From assembly GCA_038530575.1 (NCBI GenBank), contig JBCBCP010000027.1, forward strand, positions 1-40,843: a stretch of DNA of 40,843 nucleotides. Direction: 5' to 3'. The notes beneath the pieces are model-generated. The model worked only from the letters and a program-made list of their open reading frames with translations. It did not search any database and was not told the DNA's origin. The stretch is from JBCBCP01 sp038530575 (GTDB lineage: Bacteria; Pseudomonadota; Alphaproteobacteria; Rhodobacterales; Rhodobacteraceae). The first letter of the stretch is position 1. Every line of letters starts with the position of its first letter. Of the stretch, positions 26,576 through 34,639 are shown piece by piece. Position numbers and translations under genes: made by a program.

Positions 26576-27529
26576 CTAAACAGGGTTCGGCGGAGCCTCT
26601 CCGGCCAGAACTGCGCGCAGGTTTTCAACCGCCATCAAGCCCATCGACACCCGCACCTCTTCCGCCGCTGTCCCCAAATGCGGGAGCAGAGTGACCGTCT
26701 CAAGCGCGCGCAGCGCGTCCGGCACGGCCGGCTCGAACTCGTAGACATCCAGACCCGCGCCCGCAATCGCACGCCTTTCGAGCGCATCGATCAGCGCCGC
26801 CTCGTCCACCACGTCCCCGCGCGCGATGTTCACCAAATGGGCATGCGGCTGCATCGCGCCCAGCACTTCTGCGTCGATCAGGTGATGCGTCTCGGCCCCG
26901 CCCGGAACCGCGACAACCAGCACATCGACACGGCCTGCCAGCTCTTTCAGCGACCTGACCTGCACCGCCCCCTCGACCGCCTTGTCGGAGCGGTTGTAGA
27001 AGAGAACCTGCATCCCAAAGCCCATCCGGCAGCGCTGCGCAATCGCTTGCCCGATGCGGCCCATGCCGATGAGTCCAACTGTCTTACCCGTCAAATGCAG
27101 GCCCAGCATCTGCGTCGGGTGCCAGCCGCCCCATGCGCCTGACCGTACCAGCCGCTCTCCTTCGCCGGCACGCCGCGCGCTCATCAGCATCAGCGTCAGC
27201 GCGATGTCCGCCGTTGCATCCGTGACCGCCCCCGGCGTGTTGGTCACGACCAGCCCCGCCGCCTGTGCTGCCGCAGCATCGATGTGGTTATATCCCACGC
27301 CGAAATTGGCCAGCACCCGCGCCCGCGGTGATGCCACATCCCCGAAGACCGCTGCCGAAAACGCATCACCCAATGTTGGCATCACGCCGTTATAGTCACG
27401 CAAGGCCGTGCGCAATTCATCCGCCGTCAAGGGCTCGACCGACGCGCGCAACTCGACGTCAAAGTGCGCGCGCGCGGCCTCCAGTACCGCATCGGGCATC
27501 GGCCGTGTGATCAGAACCCGCCCTAGCAC
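26576..27529 (-). CDS. D-2-hydroxyacid dehydrogenase (glyoxylate/hydroxypyruvate reductase type)
   Basis: The 317-residue enzyme reduces 2-oxoacids such as glyoxylate or hydroxypyruvate with NAD(P)H. NFGVGYNHID in the substrate domain is followed by the cofactor loop GLIGMGRIGQAIA. The catalytic Arg lies in NIARGDVVDE, the Glu in the helix after DVYEFEP, and the His in LLPHLGTAA. The real start is taken as the GTG at 27529 (family starts read xRVLITRPxP), which overlaps the CsaA stop by seven bases. The open frame continues to 27757 only as an out-of-frame shadow of CsaA. It is the last gene of a minus-strand cluster with ybjN, proC and csaA; which substrate it uses cannot be told. Confidence 0.9.
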   Translation of the reverse strand: MLGRVLITRPMPDAVLEAARAHFDVELRASVEPLTADELRTALRDYNGVMPTLGDAFSAAVFGDVASPRARVLANFGVGYNHIDAAAAQAAGLVVTNTPGAVTDATADIALTLMLMSARRAGEGERLVRSGAWGGWHPTQMLGLHLTGKTVGLIGMGRIGQAIAQRCRMGFGMQVLFYNRSDKAVEGAVQVRSLKELAGRVDVLVVAVPGGAETHHLIDAEVLGAMQPHAHLVNIARGDVVDEAALIDALERRAIAGAGLDVYEFEPAVPDALRALETVTLLPHLGTAAEEVRVSMGLMAVENLRAVLAGEAPPNPV

Positions 27530-27861
27530 ATCCGTGCTCCGTTCGGTGTCGCGTGGTCGGGCGCCAACAGCACAACCGCGCCGCCCGCATCCATTACGCC
27601 GAGGACAAGGACTTCGGACATGAATGGCCCGATCTGGCGCGGCGGAAAGTTCACCACACCCATCACCTGTCGTCCGACAAGGCCGTCTTCGGTATAGTGC
27701 TCCGTCACCTGGGCCGAGCTTTTGCGCTCCCCGATCTCCGGGCCAAAGTCGATCCACATCTTGATCGCGGGCTTGCGCGCCTCCGGAAAGGCCTCCGTCC
27801 GTAGAACAGTGCCGACCCGGATATCGACCTTCATGAAATCATCAAAGGAAATCTCAGCCAT
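27523..27861 (-). CDS. csaA: CsaA-like tRNA-binding protein
   Basis: The 112-residue OB-fold protein resembles CsaA and the tRNA-binding domains of MetRS/Trbp111 (start MAEISFDDFMKVDIRVGTVL, then KMWIDFGPEIGERKSSAQVTEHY and GVVNFPPRQIGPFMSEVLVLG). CsaA is a dimeric RNA-binding, chaperone-like protein in the cytoplasm. It overlaps proC by 8 bases and the dehydrogenase by 7, so all are read as one unit. Confidence 0.92.
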   Translation of the reverse strand: MAEISFDDFMKVDIRVGTVLRTEAFPEARKPAIKMWIDFGPEIGERKSSAQVTEHYTEDGLVGRQVMGVVNFPPRQIGPFMSEVLVLGVMDAGGAVVLLAPDHATPNGARMC

Positions 27862-28666
27862 TCTTCAACTCCCGCGACCTTTCTGTCGCCGCCTTTACCG
27901 CCCGCGGCAGCAACGCTGGAAAGCCCGTCTGCTCATCCATCAAAACCTCTAGCGCGGCCTGGGTGGTCCCTCCTGGCGAGGTCACATTCACCCGAAGTTG
28001 CCCGGGGTCCTCGTCCGACGCTTCTGCCAGCGCGCCCGCCCCCGCCACCGTAGCCTTGGCAAGCTGCAAGGCCAATGCCGGCGGGAGGCCCTGCGCCACA
28101 CCACCTGCTGCCAGTGTTTCGATCATGTGAAAGACGTAGGCTGGCCCAGACCCACTGACCGCTGTCACCGCGTCGATCTGATCTTCGTGTGCCAAACGCA
28201 CAACCTGGCCCACAGCGCAAAGCAGCAGCTCCGCTCGATCCAGCCCGTCCGCACCAGCCGCCGTGTTGCCAACAATCGCCGTAATGCCTCGGCCAACCGC
28301 CGCGGGTGTGTTGGGCATTGCGCGGACCACGGGCGTGCCTGCCCCGAGCACCTGCTCAAAGTAAGCAATGGGCGTGCCGGCCGCGACCGAGACAAACAGC
28401 GTCCCGCCATCGCCCCATGTTTGCAAGGTCGGTAGCGCCTCGGCCATCATTTGCGGCTTCACCGCCACAATGACCAGCCCTGGCGCAGCCTCTGGCAGCC
28501 CCAGCTTTACGCCAGTGCTCCGAAGCCAATCAGATGGTGCCGGATCCACCACGGACACGGCCGAAGGGGACAAACCGCGCTCTAGCCAACCGGCCAGCAT
28601 CGCTGATCCCATCTTGCCGCAGCCCAAAAGCATGACGCCCCGGGCTGCAATGTCGTTCATGTCCAT
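27854..28666 (-). CDS. proC: Pyrroline-5-carboxylate reductase
   Basis: This 270-residue enzyme makes proline from pyrroline-5-carboxylate using NAD(P)H. The Rossmann loop is LLGCGKMGSAML. The conserved VAVKPQMM and VRAMPNTPAAVG segments and the C-terminal family signature (SGSGPAYVFHMIETL, then VTSPGGTT) are all present. A GCAGGGGGC site precedes the ATG. It lies 30 bases after ybjN and overlaps csaA by 8 bases. Length is normal for the family. Confidence 0.96.
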   Translation of the reverse strand: MDMNDIAARGVMLLGCGKMGSAMLAGWLERGLSPSAVSVVDPAPSDWLRSTGVKLGLPEAAPGLVIVAVKPQMMAEALPTLQTWGDGGTLFVSVAAGTPIAYFEQVLGAGTPVVRAMPNTPAAVGRGITAIVGNTAAGADGLDRAELLLCAVGQVVRLAHEDQIDAVTAVSGSGPAYVFHMIETLAAGGVAQGLPPALALQLAKATVAGAGALAEASDEDPGQLRVNVTSPGGTTQAALEVLMDEQTGFPALLPRAVKAATERSRELKNG

Positions 28667-28696
28667 ATTTGCCCCCTGCCTTCCGCAGGGGTGAGG

Positions 28697-29197
28697 TTAG
28701 GCCCGCCCGTACGCCTCCGCAATGGCGACCTGCAACGCATCCTTGGGCGACCGGCCACCCCAGATCAGCATCTGAAGGGCCGGGTAGTACCGCTCGGCGC
28801 TCATGACCGCAGCGCCGATCATCGTGTCGATCTGATCGGCGCAAGCAACCTGCCCGCCCGCCAGAACGAGGCCATAGCGGTACACCATCAGCTTTTGCTC
28901 GGCCCAATAGGTGAAGGCCCCCGCCCAGCACTGATCGTTCACGTGGTTCAGCAGCTCGTAAAGTCCCGGCAGCGTCTCTTCGGGCGGGTCCATATCGAAC
29001 GTGCAGACCATGCGCAGTGTCTCGTCATAGCCGGACCAGGCGAGGGTGAGCGAATAGGTCCGCCACTGCCCCTCGACCGCCATCGCGATCTGATCATCTG
29101 CAATCCGGTCGAAATCCCACTCATGATGGGCCGCGATGCCTTCGACGATGTCGATGGGATGAATCTCGTCTTCCAGGATGTGCTCGGAAAGGGCCAT
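28697..29197 (-). CDS. YbjN domain-containing protein
   Basis: The 166-residue cytoplasmic protein has the YbjN fold, with WDFDRIADDQIAMAVEGQW and LNHVNDQCWAGAFTYWAEQKLMVYRYGL as typical segments. YbjN-type proteins resemble type III secretion chaperones in fold and influence stress and motility in E. coli, but their molecular job is unknown. The ATG at 29197 has a GAGGTGG site; the open frame extends to 29653 without a better start. It is the first gene of the ybjN-proC-csaA cluster, a combination common in Rhodobacteraceae. Confidence 0.88.
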   Translation of the reverse strand: MALSEHILEDEIHPIDIVEGIAAHHEWDFDRIADDQIAMAVEGQWRTYSLTLAWSGYDETLRMVCTFDMDPPEETLPGLYELLNHVNDQCWAGAFTYWAEQKLMVYRYGLVLAGGQVACADQIDTMIGAAVMSAERYYPALQMLIWGGRSPKDALQVAIAEAYGRA

Positions 29198-29620
29198 TGG
29201 TGCCACCTCATTTGTTGTAGCGAGGGGGCTGGCAGCGCCCCCAAGCGCTAGGTGCCTGCTCGAGAACTCGGAGCGATCCTCCGCGCCTCTACAACATATG
29301 GTGCAGGGGCAAAGCCCATCTGGCAAGCCTTTATCTGGGGATAACCGCAATAAGTTGGGGATGACCGATACGGCGCCGCAAAATGACGCGCGCAGCCAAA
29401 CGGCAAAACCCGGCTTGATCCGAGACGTCACGTCTGGGCCACGGGTGCGGGCAAAGAAAGCGCGCGCAGCTGATCGCCAGACAGATGGCGCAGTCTGCCA
29501 TCTCCGCAGCACCGCTTGCGTCGGGAACGGGCTCCACAAACCGGTTCTGGCACACTTTGAAACGAAGCTGGGGATACGATGTGAGACGAACCGCGCCGCG
29601 CACAGCGCCGCGACCAATGC
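29198..29620. other. Gap between ybjN and the ubiK terminator
   Basis: No convincing gene is present. Frames on both strands are Arg/Ser-rich and lack motifs. The GGGGATGAC-like and GGGGATA-like repeats near 29335-29360 and 29570 are too short to interpret. The ybjN promoter should be at the left end. Confidence 0.35.
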
Positions 29621-29649
29621 AAAAAAGCGCCCCGCCAGACACGGAGCGC
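29621..29649 (-). terminator. Rho-independent terminator of ubiK
   Basis: Read on the minus strand, GCGCTCC pairs with GGGGCGC (one G-T pair) around a 9-base loop and is followed directly by TTTTTT. It lies about 40 bases after the ubiK stop, the textbook arrangement. Confidence 0.85.
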
Positions 29650-29688
29650 CCACAAAAGATGGCGTGGCGCGTCAGCGCCTCATTTGGA

Positions 29689-29928
29689 TCACTTGCCTTC
29701 GAGCGCGTCCAGGCGAGCCTTCAGCGCCTCGTTCTCCTCACGGGCCTTCTGGGCCATCGCGCGCACCGCGTCGAACTCTTCGCGGGTCACGAAATCGCGG
29801 TCCGCCAGCCAGCGGTCCACCAGCGACTTCATCGCGGTCTCCGCCTCTTCGCGGGCGCCCTGGGCCACGCCCATCGCGTTTGTCATCAACTGAGAGATGT
29901 CGTCGAAAATCTTGCCACGGGCCTGCAT
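29689..29928 (-). CDS. ubiK: UbiK / BMFP accessory factor
   Basis: The 79-residue protein belongs to the BMFP/UbiK family (MQARGKIFDDISQLMTNAMG, then a coiled coil ending EENEALKARLDALEGK). UbiK helps the ubiquinone biosynthesis complex in E. coli, and relatives promote membrane fusion in vitro. The ATG at 29928 has an AAGGAGATT site. It stands alone with its own terminator, divergent from lgt. Confidence 0.88.
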   Translation of the reverse strand: MQARGKIFDDISQLMTNAMGVAQGAREEAETAMKSLVDRWLADRDFVTREEFDAVRAMAQKAREENEALKARLDALEGK

Positions 29929-30020
29929 TGCAATCTCCTTGTCATGCACGCTGTCTATATGGCGCCTCAACGCCCAGACGCAAGGTTGACCCGCCGATGC
30001 GCCCCCGGCACTAAAGCGCC

Positions 30021-30914
30021 ATGAAACTTGCCCTGCCTTTCCCGAACATCTCGCCCGAGATCTTTACGATCACCTTGTTCGGGATGGATTTTGCCCTGCG
30101 CTGGTATGCCTTGGCCTACATCGTGGGCATCGTGATCGGCTGGCGGATCGTGGTGATTGCGGTCAAACGGCCCGCCCTGTGGCCAAATCGCACCCCCGTC
30201 ATGACCCCGCCGCAAATCGAGGACCTGCTGACTTGGGTGATTATTGGCGTCATTCTTGGCGGGCGGCTGGGCTACGTGCTCTTCTACCAACCGGCCTATT
30301 ACCTGCAGAACCCCGGCGAGATATTCATGATTTGGCAGGGCGGCATGGCCTTTCACGGCGGGCTTCTGGGCGTTGTTCTGGCGGCGTGGATCTACACGCT
30401 CCGCCGCGACATCCGCAAGCTGAGTGCGGCAGACACCATCGTTCTGGGGGTTCCCCCGGGCCTGCTGCTTGGCAGGGTGGCCAATTTCATCAATGCCGAG
30501 CTGTGGGGCCGACCGACGGAAGTGCCTTGGGGCGTGGTGTTTCCCGGTCAGGCCGCGCAGGCCTGCGGACAGCTCAGCGGGCTGTGCGCGCGGCACCCTT
30601 CACAGCTCTACGAAGCGGCGCTTGAAGGGCTCATCCTCGGCGCGGTCCTTGTCTGGATGGTTTGGCGGCGCGGCTCCCTCAAACGGCCCGGGCTGGTCGC
30701 CGGCACGTTCTTTATAGGCTACGGGGCCGCGCGCTTTGCCGTGGAATTTGTCCGCCAGCCCGACGCGCAGTTCATCACGCCCGGCAACCCGCTGGGCCTT
30801 GCGTGGCACGTGGGCGGCTATGGGTTGACTATGGGGCAGCTCCTTTGCCTGCCCATGATCGCGCTTGGTCTTTATCTGATCGCCCGCGCACGGCGCGCCC
30901 CAGCGCCCGCGTGA
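30021..30914 (+). CDS. lgt: Prolipoprotein diacylglyceryl transferase
   Basis: This 297-residue inner-membrane enzyme attaches diacylglycerol to the lipobox Cys of prolipoproteins, the first step of lipoprotein maturation. It has seven membrane segments and the signature GRVANFINAELWGRPT (residues about 153-168), with HGGLLG in the fourth segment and RHPSQLYE after it. Length and motifs are normal. It overlaps midA by 4 bases (GTGA), and lgt-midA-pgeF is a common alphaproteobacterial order. Confidence 0.97.
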   Translation: MKLALPFPNISPEIFTITLFGMDFALRWYALAYIVGIVIGWRIVVIAVKRPALWPNRTPVMTPPQIEDLLTWVIIGVILGGRLGYVLFYQPAYYLQNPGEIFMIWQGGMAFHGGLLGVVLAAWIYTLRRDIRKLSAADTIVLGVPPGLLLGRVANFINAELWGRPTEVPWGVVFPGQAAQACGQLSGLCARHPSQLYEAALEGLILGAVLVWMVWRRGSLKRPGLVAGTFFIGYGAARFAVEFVRQPDAQFITPGNPLGLAWHVGGYGLTMGQLLCLPMIALGLYLIARARRAPAPA

Positions 30915-31966
30915 GCCTCGGCGACCTCCTCAAGGCCCGCATCGCGCAGACCGGCCCCATGACGGTTGCTGAGTATATGGCCGAGGCGTTGCTGCACCCC
31001 GCGCATGGCTACTACACAACTCGCGATCCGCTCGGGGCCGACTTCACCACAGCGCCGGAAATCAGCCAGATGTTTGGCGAACTCATAGGCCTCACCCTCG
31101 CACAAACATGGCTGGATCAAGGGCAGCCTGCGCCCTTCACCCTGGCCGAGCTTGGCCCAGGGCGCGGCACACTGATGGCCGACGCCCTGCGCGCGGCCGC
31201 CCGCGTGCCCGGCTTTGTCGAGGCGTCTCGGGTGCACCTGGTCGAGGCCTCGCCAACCCTGCGTGCGGTGCAGGCCAAAACGCTGGCCGCCCACGCGGCG
31301 CACTGGCACGACACTGCGGATCAGCTTCCCGACCGGCCGCTCTTTGCCATCGCAAATGAATTTTTCGACGCCTTGCCCATTCGCCAGTTCCTGCGCGACG
31401 GCAGCCGCTGGCGCGAACGGGTGATCGGGCTGTCCGGTGATGCTTTGCATTTCGGCCTCGCACAGGCACAGCCGCAACCGGCTCTCGCCCACCGGTTGGA
31501 GGACACGGCAGAGGGTGATCTTGTCGAAGACTGCCCGTCCGCCGCGCCCATCGTGCAAGCTCTCGCCACGCGCATTGCGGCCAAGGGCGGCGCCGCGCTG
31601 ATTATCGATTACGGCGACTGGCGCAGCCTGGGCGATACGCTGCAGGCGGTCCGCGCGAACACAAAGGTGGACCCGCTGGACACCCCCGGCACCGCCGACC
31701 TGACGGCTCATGTGGACTTCGAGGCGCTGGCCCGCGCCGCCGCCCCCGCCACGCACAGCCGTTTGATCCCGCAGGGCGTCTTTCTAGAACGGCTTGGAAT
31801 CACGGCGCGGGCGCAGGCCTTGGCAACGCGCCTGACCGGCAGCGCGCAGGAGGCGCACATCGCCGCACATCGGCGGTTGACGCACCCGGACGAAATGGGG
31901 AACCTCTTTAAAGTCCTGGCGCTGCACCCCCCCGGCACGGCGCCGCCTCCGGGATGTACCGCATGA
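30911..31966 (+). CDS. SAM-dependent methyltransferase, MidA/NDUFAF7 family
   Basis: The 351-residue protein has the DUF185 features: N-terminal GPMTVAEYMAEALLHPAHGYYTTRDPLGADFTTAPEIS, split here by the family's conserved GDFxTAPEIS-like end; the SAM motif LAELGPGRGTLMADAL; and FFDALPIRQF with the conserved NE in AIANEFFDAL. In eukaryotes NDUFAF7 methylates an Arg of a complex I subunit. A GTG start overlaps the lgt stop by four bases; an open frame continues upstream inside lgt but in a shadow frame. Its stop overlaps pgeF. Confidence 0.93.
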   Translation: MSLGDLLKARIAQTGPMTVAEYMAEALLHPAHGYYTTRDPLGADFTTAPEISQMFGELIGLTLAQTWLDQGQPAPFTLAELGPGRGTLMADALRAAARVPGFVEASRVHLVEASPTLRAVQAKTLAAHAAHWHDTADQLPDRPLFAIANEFFDALPIRQFLRDGSRWRERVIGLSGDALHFGLAQAQPQPALAHRLEDTAEGDLVEDCPSAAPIVQALATRIAAKGGAALIIDYGDWRSLGDTLQAVRANTKVDPLDTPGTADLTAHVDFEALARAAAPATHSRLIPQGVFLERLGITARAQALATRLTGSAQEAHIAAHRRLTHPDEMGNLFKVLALHPPGTAPPPGCTA

Positions 31967-32718
31967 GCCTCGATATCATTACCGCAGACGCCCTTTCGCC
32001 CGTACGCCATGGGTTTTTCGGACGTGCGGGGGGCGCGTCATCTGGTGTGTTTGAGGGGCTCAACTGCGGCACAGGTAGTTCTGATCAGGCCGAGATCGTC
32101 GCGATCAACCGCGCCCGCGTTGCGAGCGCGATGGGTGTAGCTGCGGATGCACTGACTGGCGTGCATCAGATCCATTCGGCGACGGCTTTACATGTTGTCA
32201 AATCTTTCGACACCAAGCCCAAAGCCGACGCAATCGTCACTTCGACCCCGGGCCTCGCCCTGTCGATCCTGACTGCGGACTGCATGCCGGTGCTCTTTTC
32301 AGATCCGGGCGCAGGGGTGATTGGTGCGGCACATGCGGGCTGGCGCGGCACGCTGGACGGCGTGCTGGAAGCTACAGTCGACGCGATGGAGACGCAGGGC
32401 GCAAAGGCGGCAAATATCACCGCGGTGATCGGCCCCGCGATCAGCCAGCGCGCCTATGAAGTCGGTCCGGAGTTCTTTGAGACTCACGCCGCGGCCGACC
32501 CGGAGACCGAGCGCTTTTTCGCGGGCGGAACCGGCGATCGAATGTTGTACGATCTGGCGGGTTATGGGCTGGCCCGCTTGCGTGCGCGAGGCGTCCGCCA
32601 CGCGGAATGGACACGCCACTGCACCTATTCGGACCCGGCGCGGTTTTTCTCTTACCGCCGGTCGGTTCACGCGCAAGAGGCCGACTACGGCCGTCTGATC
32701 GCGGCGATTACGCTGTAA
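31963..32718 (+). CDS. pgeF: Peptidoglycan editing factor, laccase-domain (YfiH)
   Basis: The 251-residue protein has the multicopper-oxidase-like YfiH fold. The metal or catalytic residues fall in GVHQIHSA, TADCMPVLF and GAAHAGWRG, and PVRHGFFGRAGGASSG forms the typical start. PgeF removes L-Ser-containing errors from UDP-MurNAc peptide precursors. The ATG at 31963 gives an ATGA overlap with midA; the ATG at 31954 gives only three more residues. A hairpin 5 bases after the stop closes the operon. Confidence 0.93.
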   Translation: MSLDIITADALSPVRHGFFGRAGGASSGVFEGLNCGTGSSDQAEIVAINRARVASAMGVAADALTGVHQIHSATALHVVKSFDTKPKADAIVTSTPGLALSILTADCMPVLFSDPGAGVIGAAHAGWRGTLDGVLEATVDAMETQGAKAANITAVIGPAISQRAYEVGPEFFETHAAADPETERFFAGGTGDRMLYDLAGYGLARLRARGVRHAEWTRHCTYSDPARFFSYRRSVHAQEADYGRLIAAITL

Positions 32719-32723
32719 ACAAT

Positions 32724-32741
32724 TGCGGCAGACCTGCCGCA
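32724..32741 (+). terminator. Hairpin terminator after pgeF
   Basis: TGCGGCAG pairs with CTGCCGCA (8 bp) around a tiny AC loop (opening to 4 or more in RNA), followed by TTTGTT. Location and shape fit a rho-independent terminator with a short T run. Confidence 0.65.
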
Positions 32742-32814
32742 TTTGTTCCAAATTCGCCCTACTCTTTCATCCAATTGGCCCGGACGTGCCCTGATCGCGC
32801 CCGATTGCCCGGCC

Positions 32815-32833
32815 AGTTTGTGATCAACAAACT
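32815..32833. repeat. Perfect inverted repeat before the 44-residue gene
   Basis: AGTTTGT and ACAAACT are separated by GATCA, 22 bases before the small gene's ATG. The repeat could be an operator or a leader hairpin. No other copy was noticed in the window. Confidence 0.4.
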
Positions 32834-32855
32834 AATCAACGGGCAGACAGGCATC

Positions 32856-32990
32856 ATGAAAACCAAGTTCATCAAATCAGCGATCCGGACCGCGTCCGAA
32901 ACGCAGACGCAGCTTCCATGGACCCGGGGCAGCCGCCGGGCCGCCTTCATCGCAAAGCGCGCAGCCAAGGACCTCCGCAAGTCCGCCTGA
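32856..32990 (+). CDS. Small conserved-looking basic protein, 44 residues
   Basis: The protein starts MKTKFIKSAIRTASETQTQL and continues with PWTRGSRRAAFIAKRAA, ending in LRKSA. It is strongly basic with no membrane segment. Small proteins of this type (PWTRG-RRAAFIAKR) come to mind from Roseobacters, but the function is unknown; nucleic-acid or membrane binding is possible from its charge. The ribosome site is weak (ACAGGC). It forms the end of a longer open frame that overlaps pgeF out of frame; only this part looks real. Confidence 0.6.
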   Translation: MKTKFIKSAIRTASETQTQLPWTRGSRRAAFIAKRAAKDLRKSA

Positions 32991-33224
32991 TTAAAGGGCC
33001 GATTCGCGCGCACTTGCAGGCAAATGTGGCGGTGTGTGCAAAGCGCCGTCAACAATGACACAAACCAAGGCGCATTGACGCCGGGCAGGATGCCAATGTT
33101 CATCCTTTTTTGACAATAAGAGCCAAGGGCAGGCATTTCGGTTTTAGACGAGATGACGAAACCCGTTTTTGTGCACGTATCGGTGGGGGCCGATGTGCAA
33201 GGACGCTGCCAGAAGGTTCTTTTG

Positions 33225-33941
33225 ATGCTGCCCTCACCAAACCTGCGCGCGCGCCCCGGCTCGCTCGCCGCCTCTCTTGTTCTTGAAATCGCCGCACTGC
33301 GGATGGATGGATCGCGCCTGATCACGCAAAACAAGGTTCCCGCCCTACCCCTTTTTGAAAACGCATTCTCCGCCTTTGGACGCGGCACCGTGCTTGAAGG
33401 TCGCGAGGGACCGATCGCCATCGAAGATCTGCAGCCCGGTGATTGGCTGCGCACCAGCCAGGGCGACACGGCGCAAGTCGTCTGGCTCGCGGCGTCCAGC
33501 TTTGTACCTGCCGACGCCGGGCGCCGCATGCCGCTGATCCGCATCATGGCCGACAGCTTTGGCATGAACCGTCCCGGCTCTTACCTGACGCTTGGCCCTT
33601 CGGCCCGCGTGCTGCAGACACCGCATCGCCTCGCCGGAGCGGCAGCAGGTCAGCGAATGCTGACGCCGATCGGCGAATTTGTCGACGGTGTAAACGTGAT
33701 CGAGGTTGTGCCGCCCACGCCGGTGCGCCTGTTCCATCTGTGCCTGACACGGCACGCCGCCGTCATCGCCGACGGGCTTGAAGTGGAAACCCTGCACCCC
33801 GGCACCGCTGCGCTGCGGCAGGTTCCGCACCATATCCGGGACCTTTACCTGTCCCTCTTTCCGCGTATCGCCCATGCAACCGACTTCGGCCCGCTGGCAC
33901 ATCCACGGGCTCCGGAAATGGCCGACATGAACGCGGCCTAG
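33225..33941 (+). CDS. Hint-domain protein (Hint_2 family)
   Basis: The protein is about 238 residues. A short N-terminal helical part is followed by the Hint domain, starting with FGRGTVLEGREGPIAIEDLQPGDWL, which is the classic start of bacterial Hint_2 domains, and HLCLTRHAAVIADGLEVETLHPG near the end. Hint domains derive from intein/hedgehog autoprocessing folds, but the Cys/Ser nucleophile position before GT is Gly-Arg-Gly here, so self-cleavage is unlikely. I chose the ATG at 33225 because homologues begin near this point and an AGAAGG site precedes it; an ATG at 33153 would add 24 residues. It converges on the Lrp gene with a four-base overlap. Confidence 0.8.
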   Translation: MLPSPNLRARPGSLAASLVLEIAALRMDGSRLITQNKVPALPLFENAFSAFGRGTVLEGREGPIAIEDLQPGDWLRTSQGDTAQVVWLAASSFVPADAGRRMPLIRIMADSFGMNRPGSYLTLGPSARVLQTPHRLAGAAAGQRMLTPIGEFVDGVNVIEVVPPTPVRLFHLCLTRHAAVIADGLEVETLHPGTAALRQVPHHIRDLYLSLFPRIAHATDFGPLAHPRAPEMADMNAA

Positions 33942-34438
33942 GCGCTGCGCTCCAGCCGTTCTTCGAGCACGTCGAACGGCACGCCGGGTTCATCCTTGGC
34001 ACCGCGGATCACCAATGAGGTCTTGACGCTGGCCACATTGGGCGTGGTCAGCAGCGCGCCTGTCAAGAAGGACTGAAACGAGCTGAGGTCGGGCGCCACG
34101 CATTTGATGATGAAATCCACCTCGCCATTGAGCATGTGGCACTCGCGCACCAGCGGCCAGGACCGGCACATGTCTTCAAACGCGCTCAGGTCAGCCTCCG
34201 CCTGACTGGCCAGGCCCACCATGGCGAAGACCTGCACCTCAAAGCCGAGCTCGCGCGCGTCAACCTCTGCGTGGTAGCCCTTAATCAGCCCCGCCTCTTC
34301 GAGGCTGCGCACCCGGCGCAGACAGGGCGGGGCGGAAATGCCCACGCGCTTGGCCAGCTCTACATTGGTCATGCGGCCATCGGCCTGCAATTCGGCCAGG
34401 ATTTTCCTGTCGATTGGATCGAGTCGCGTACTTGCCAA
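33938..34438 (-). CDS. Lrp/AsnC family transcriptional regulator
   Basis: The 166-residue protein has an N-terminal winged helix (LDPIDRKILAELQADGRMTNVELAKRV, then SAPPCLRRVRSLEEAGLI) and a C-terminal RAM ligand domain (VQVFAMVGLAS, with GEVDFIIKCVAPDL). Lrp-type regulators bind amino acids and control amino acid or redox metabolism. It diverges from trxB with a 200-base gap that probably holds its operator. The ligand is unknown. Confidence 0.93.
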   Translation of the reverse strand: MASTRLDPIDRKILAELQADGRMTNVELAKRVGISAPPCLRRVRSLEEAGLIKGYHAEVDARELGFEVQVFAMVGLASQAEADLSAFEDMCRSWPLVRECHMLNGEVDFIIKCVAPDLSSFQSFLTGALLTTPNVASVKTSLVIRGAKDEPGVPFDVLEERLERSA

Positions 34439-34639
34439 CGCTGCCTCCCTGATTTGCGTTTCTTATAGCAGCGCCGCCGCCGCGCGCAATAATATTTCGC
34501 GTGAGCGACATTATCTTTCGCTGCAACCGCAAAAACATCGAGCAATCCCGGTATGCAAAGCTGTGAACGCTCGGGGGTTTCGGGCGCGCGGCGGGCGGTC
34601 TATATCGGACATGCTGCAACGCCAAAGGGGGCCAAACCC

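Noticed and set aside
26576..27757. Longer start for the hydroxyacid dehydrogenase
   Set aside because: The extra 76 residues are a shadow of csaA and look non-protein. The GTG at 27529 matches family starts.
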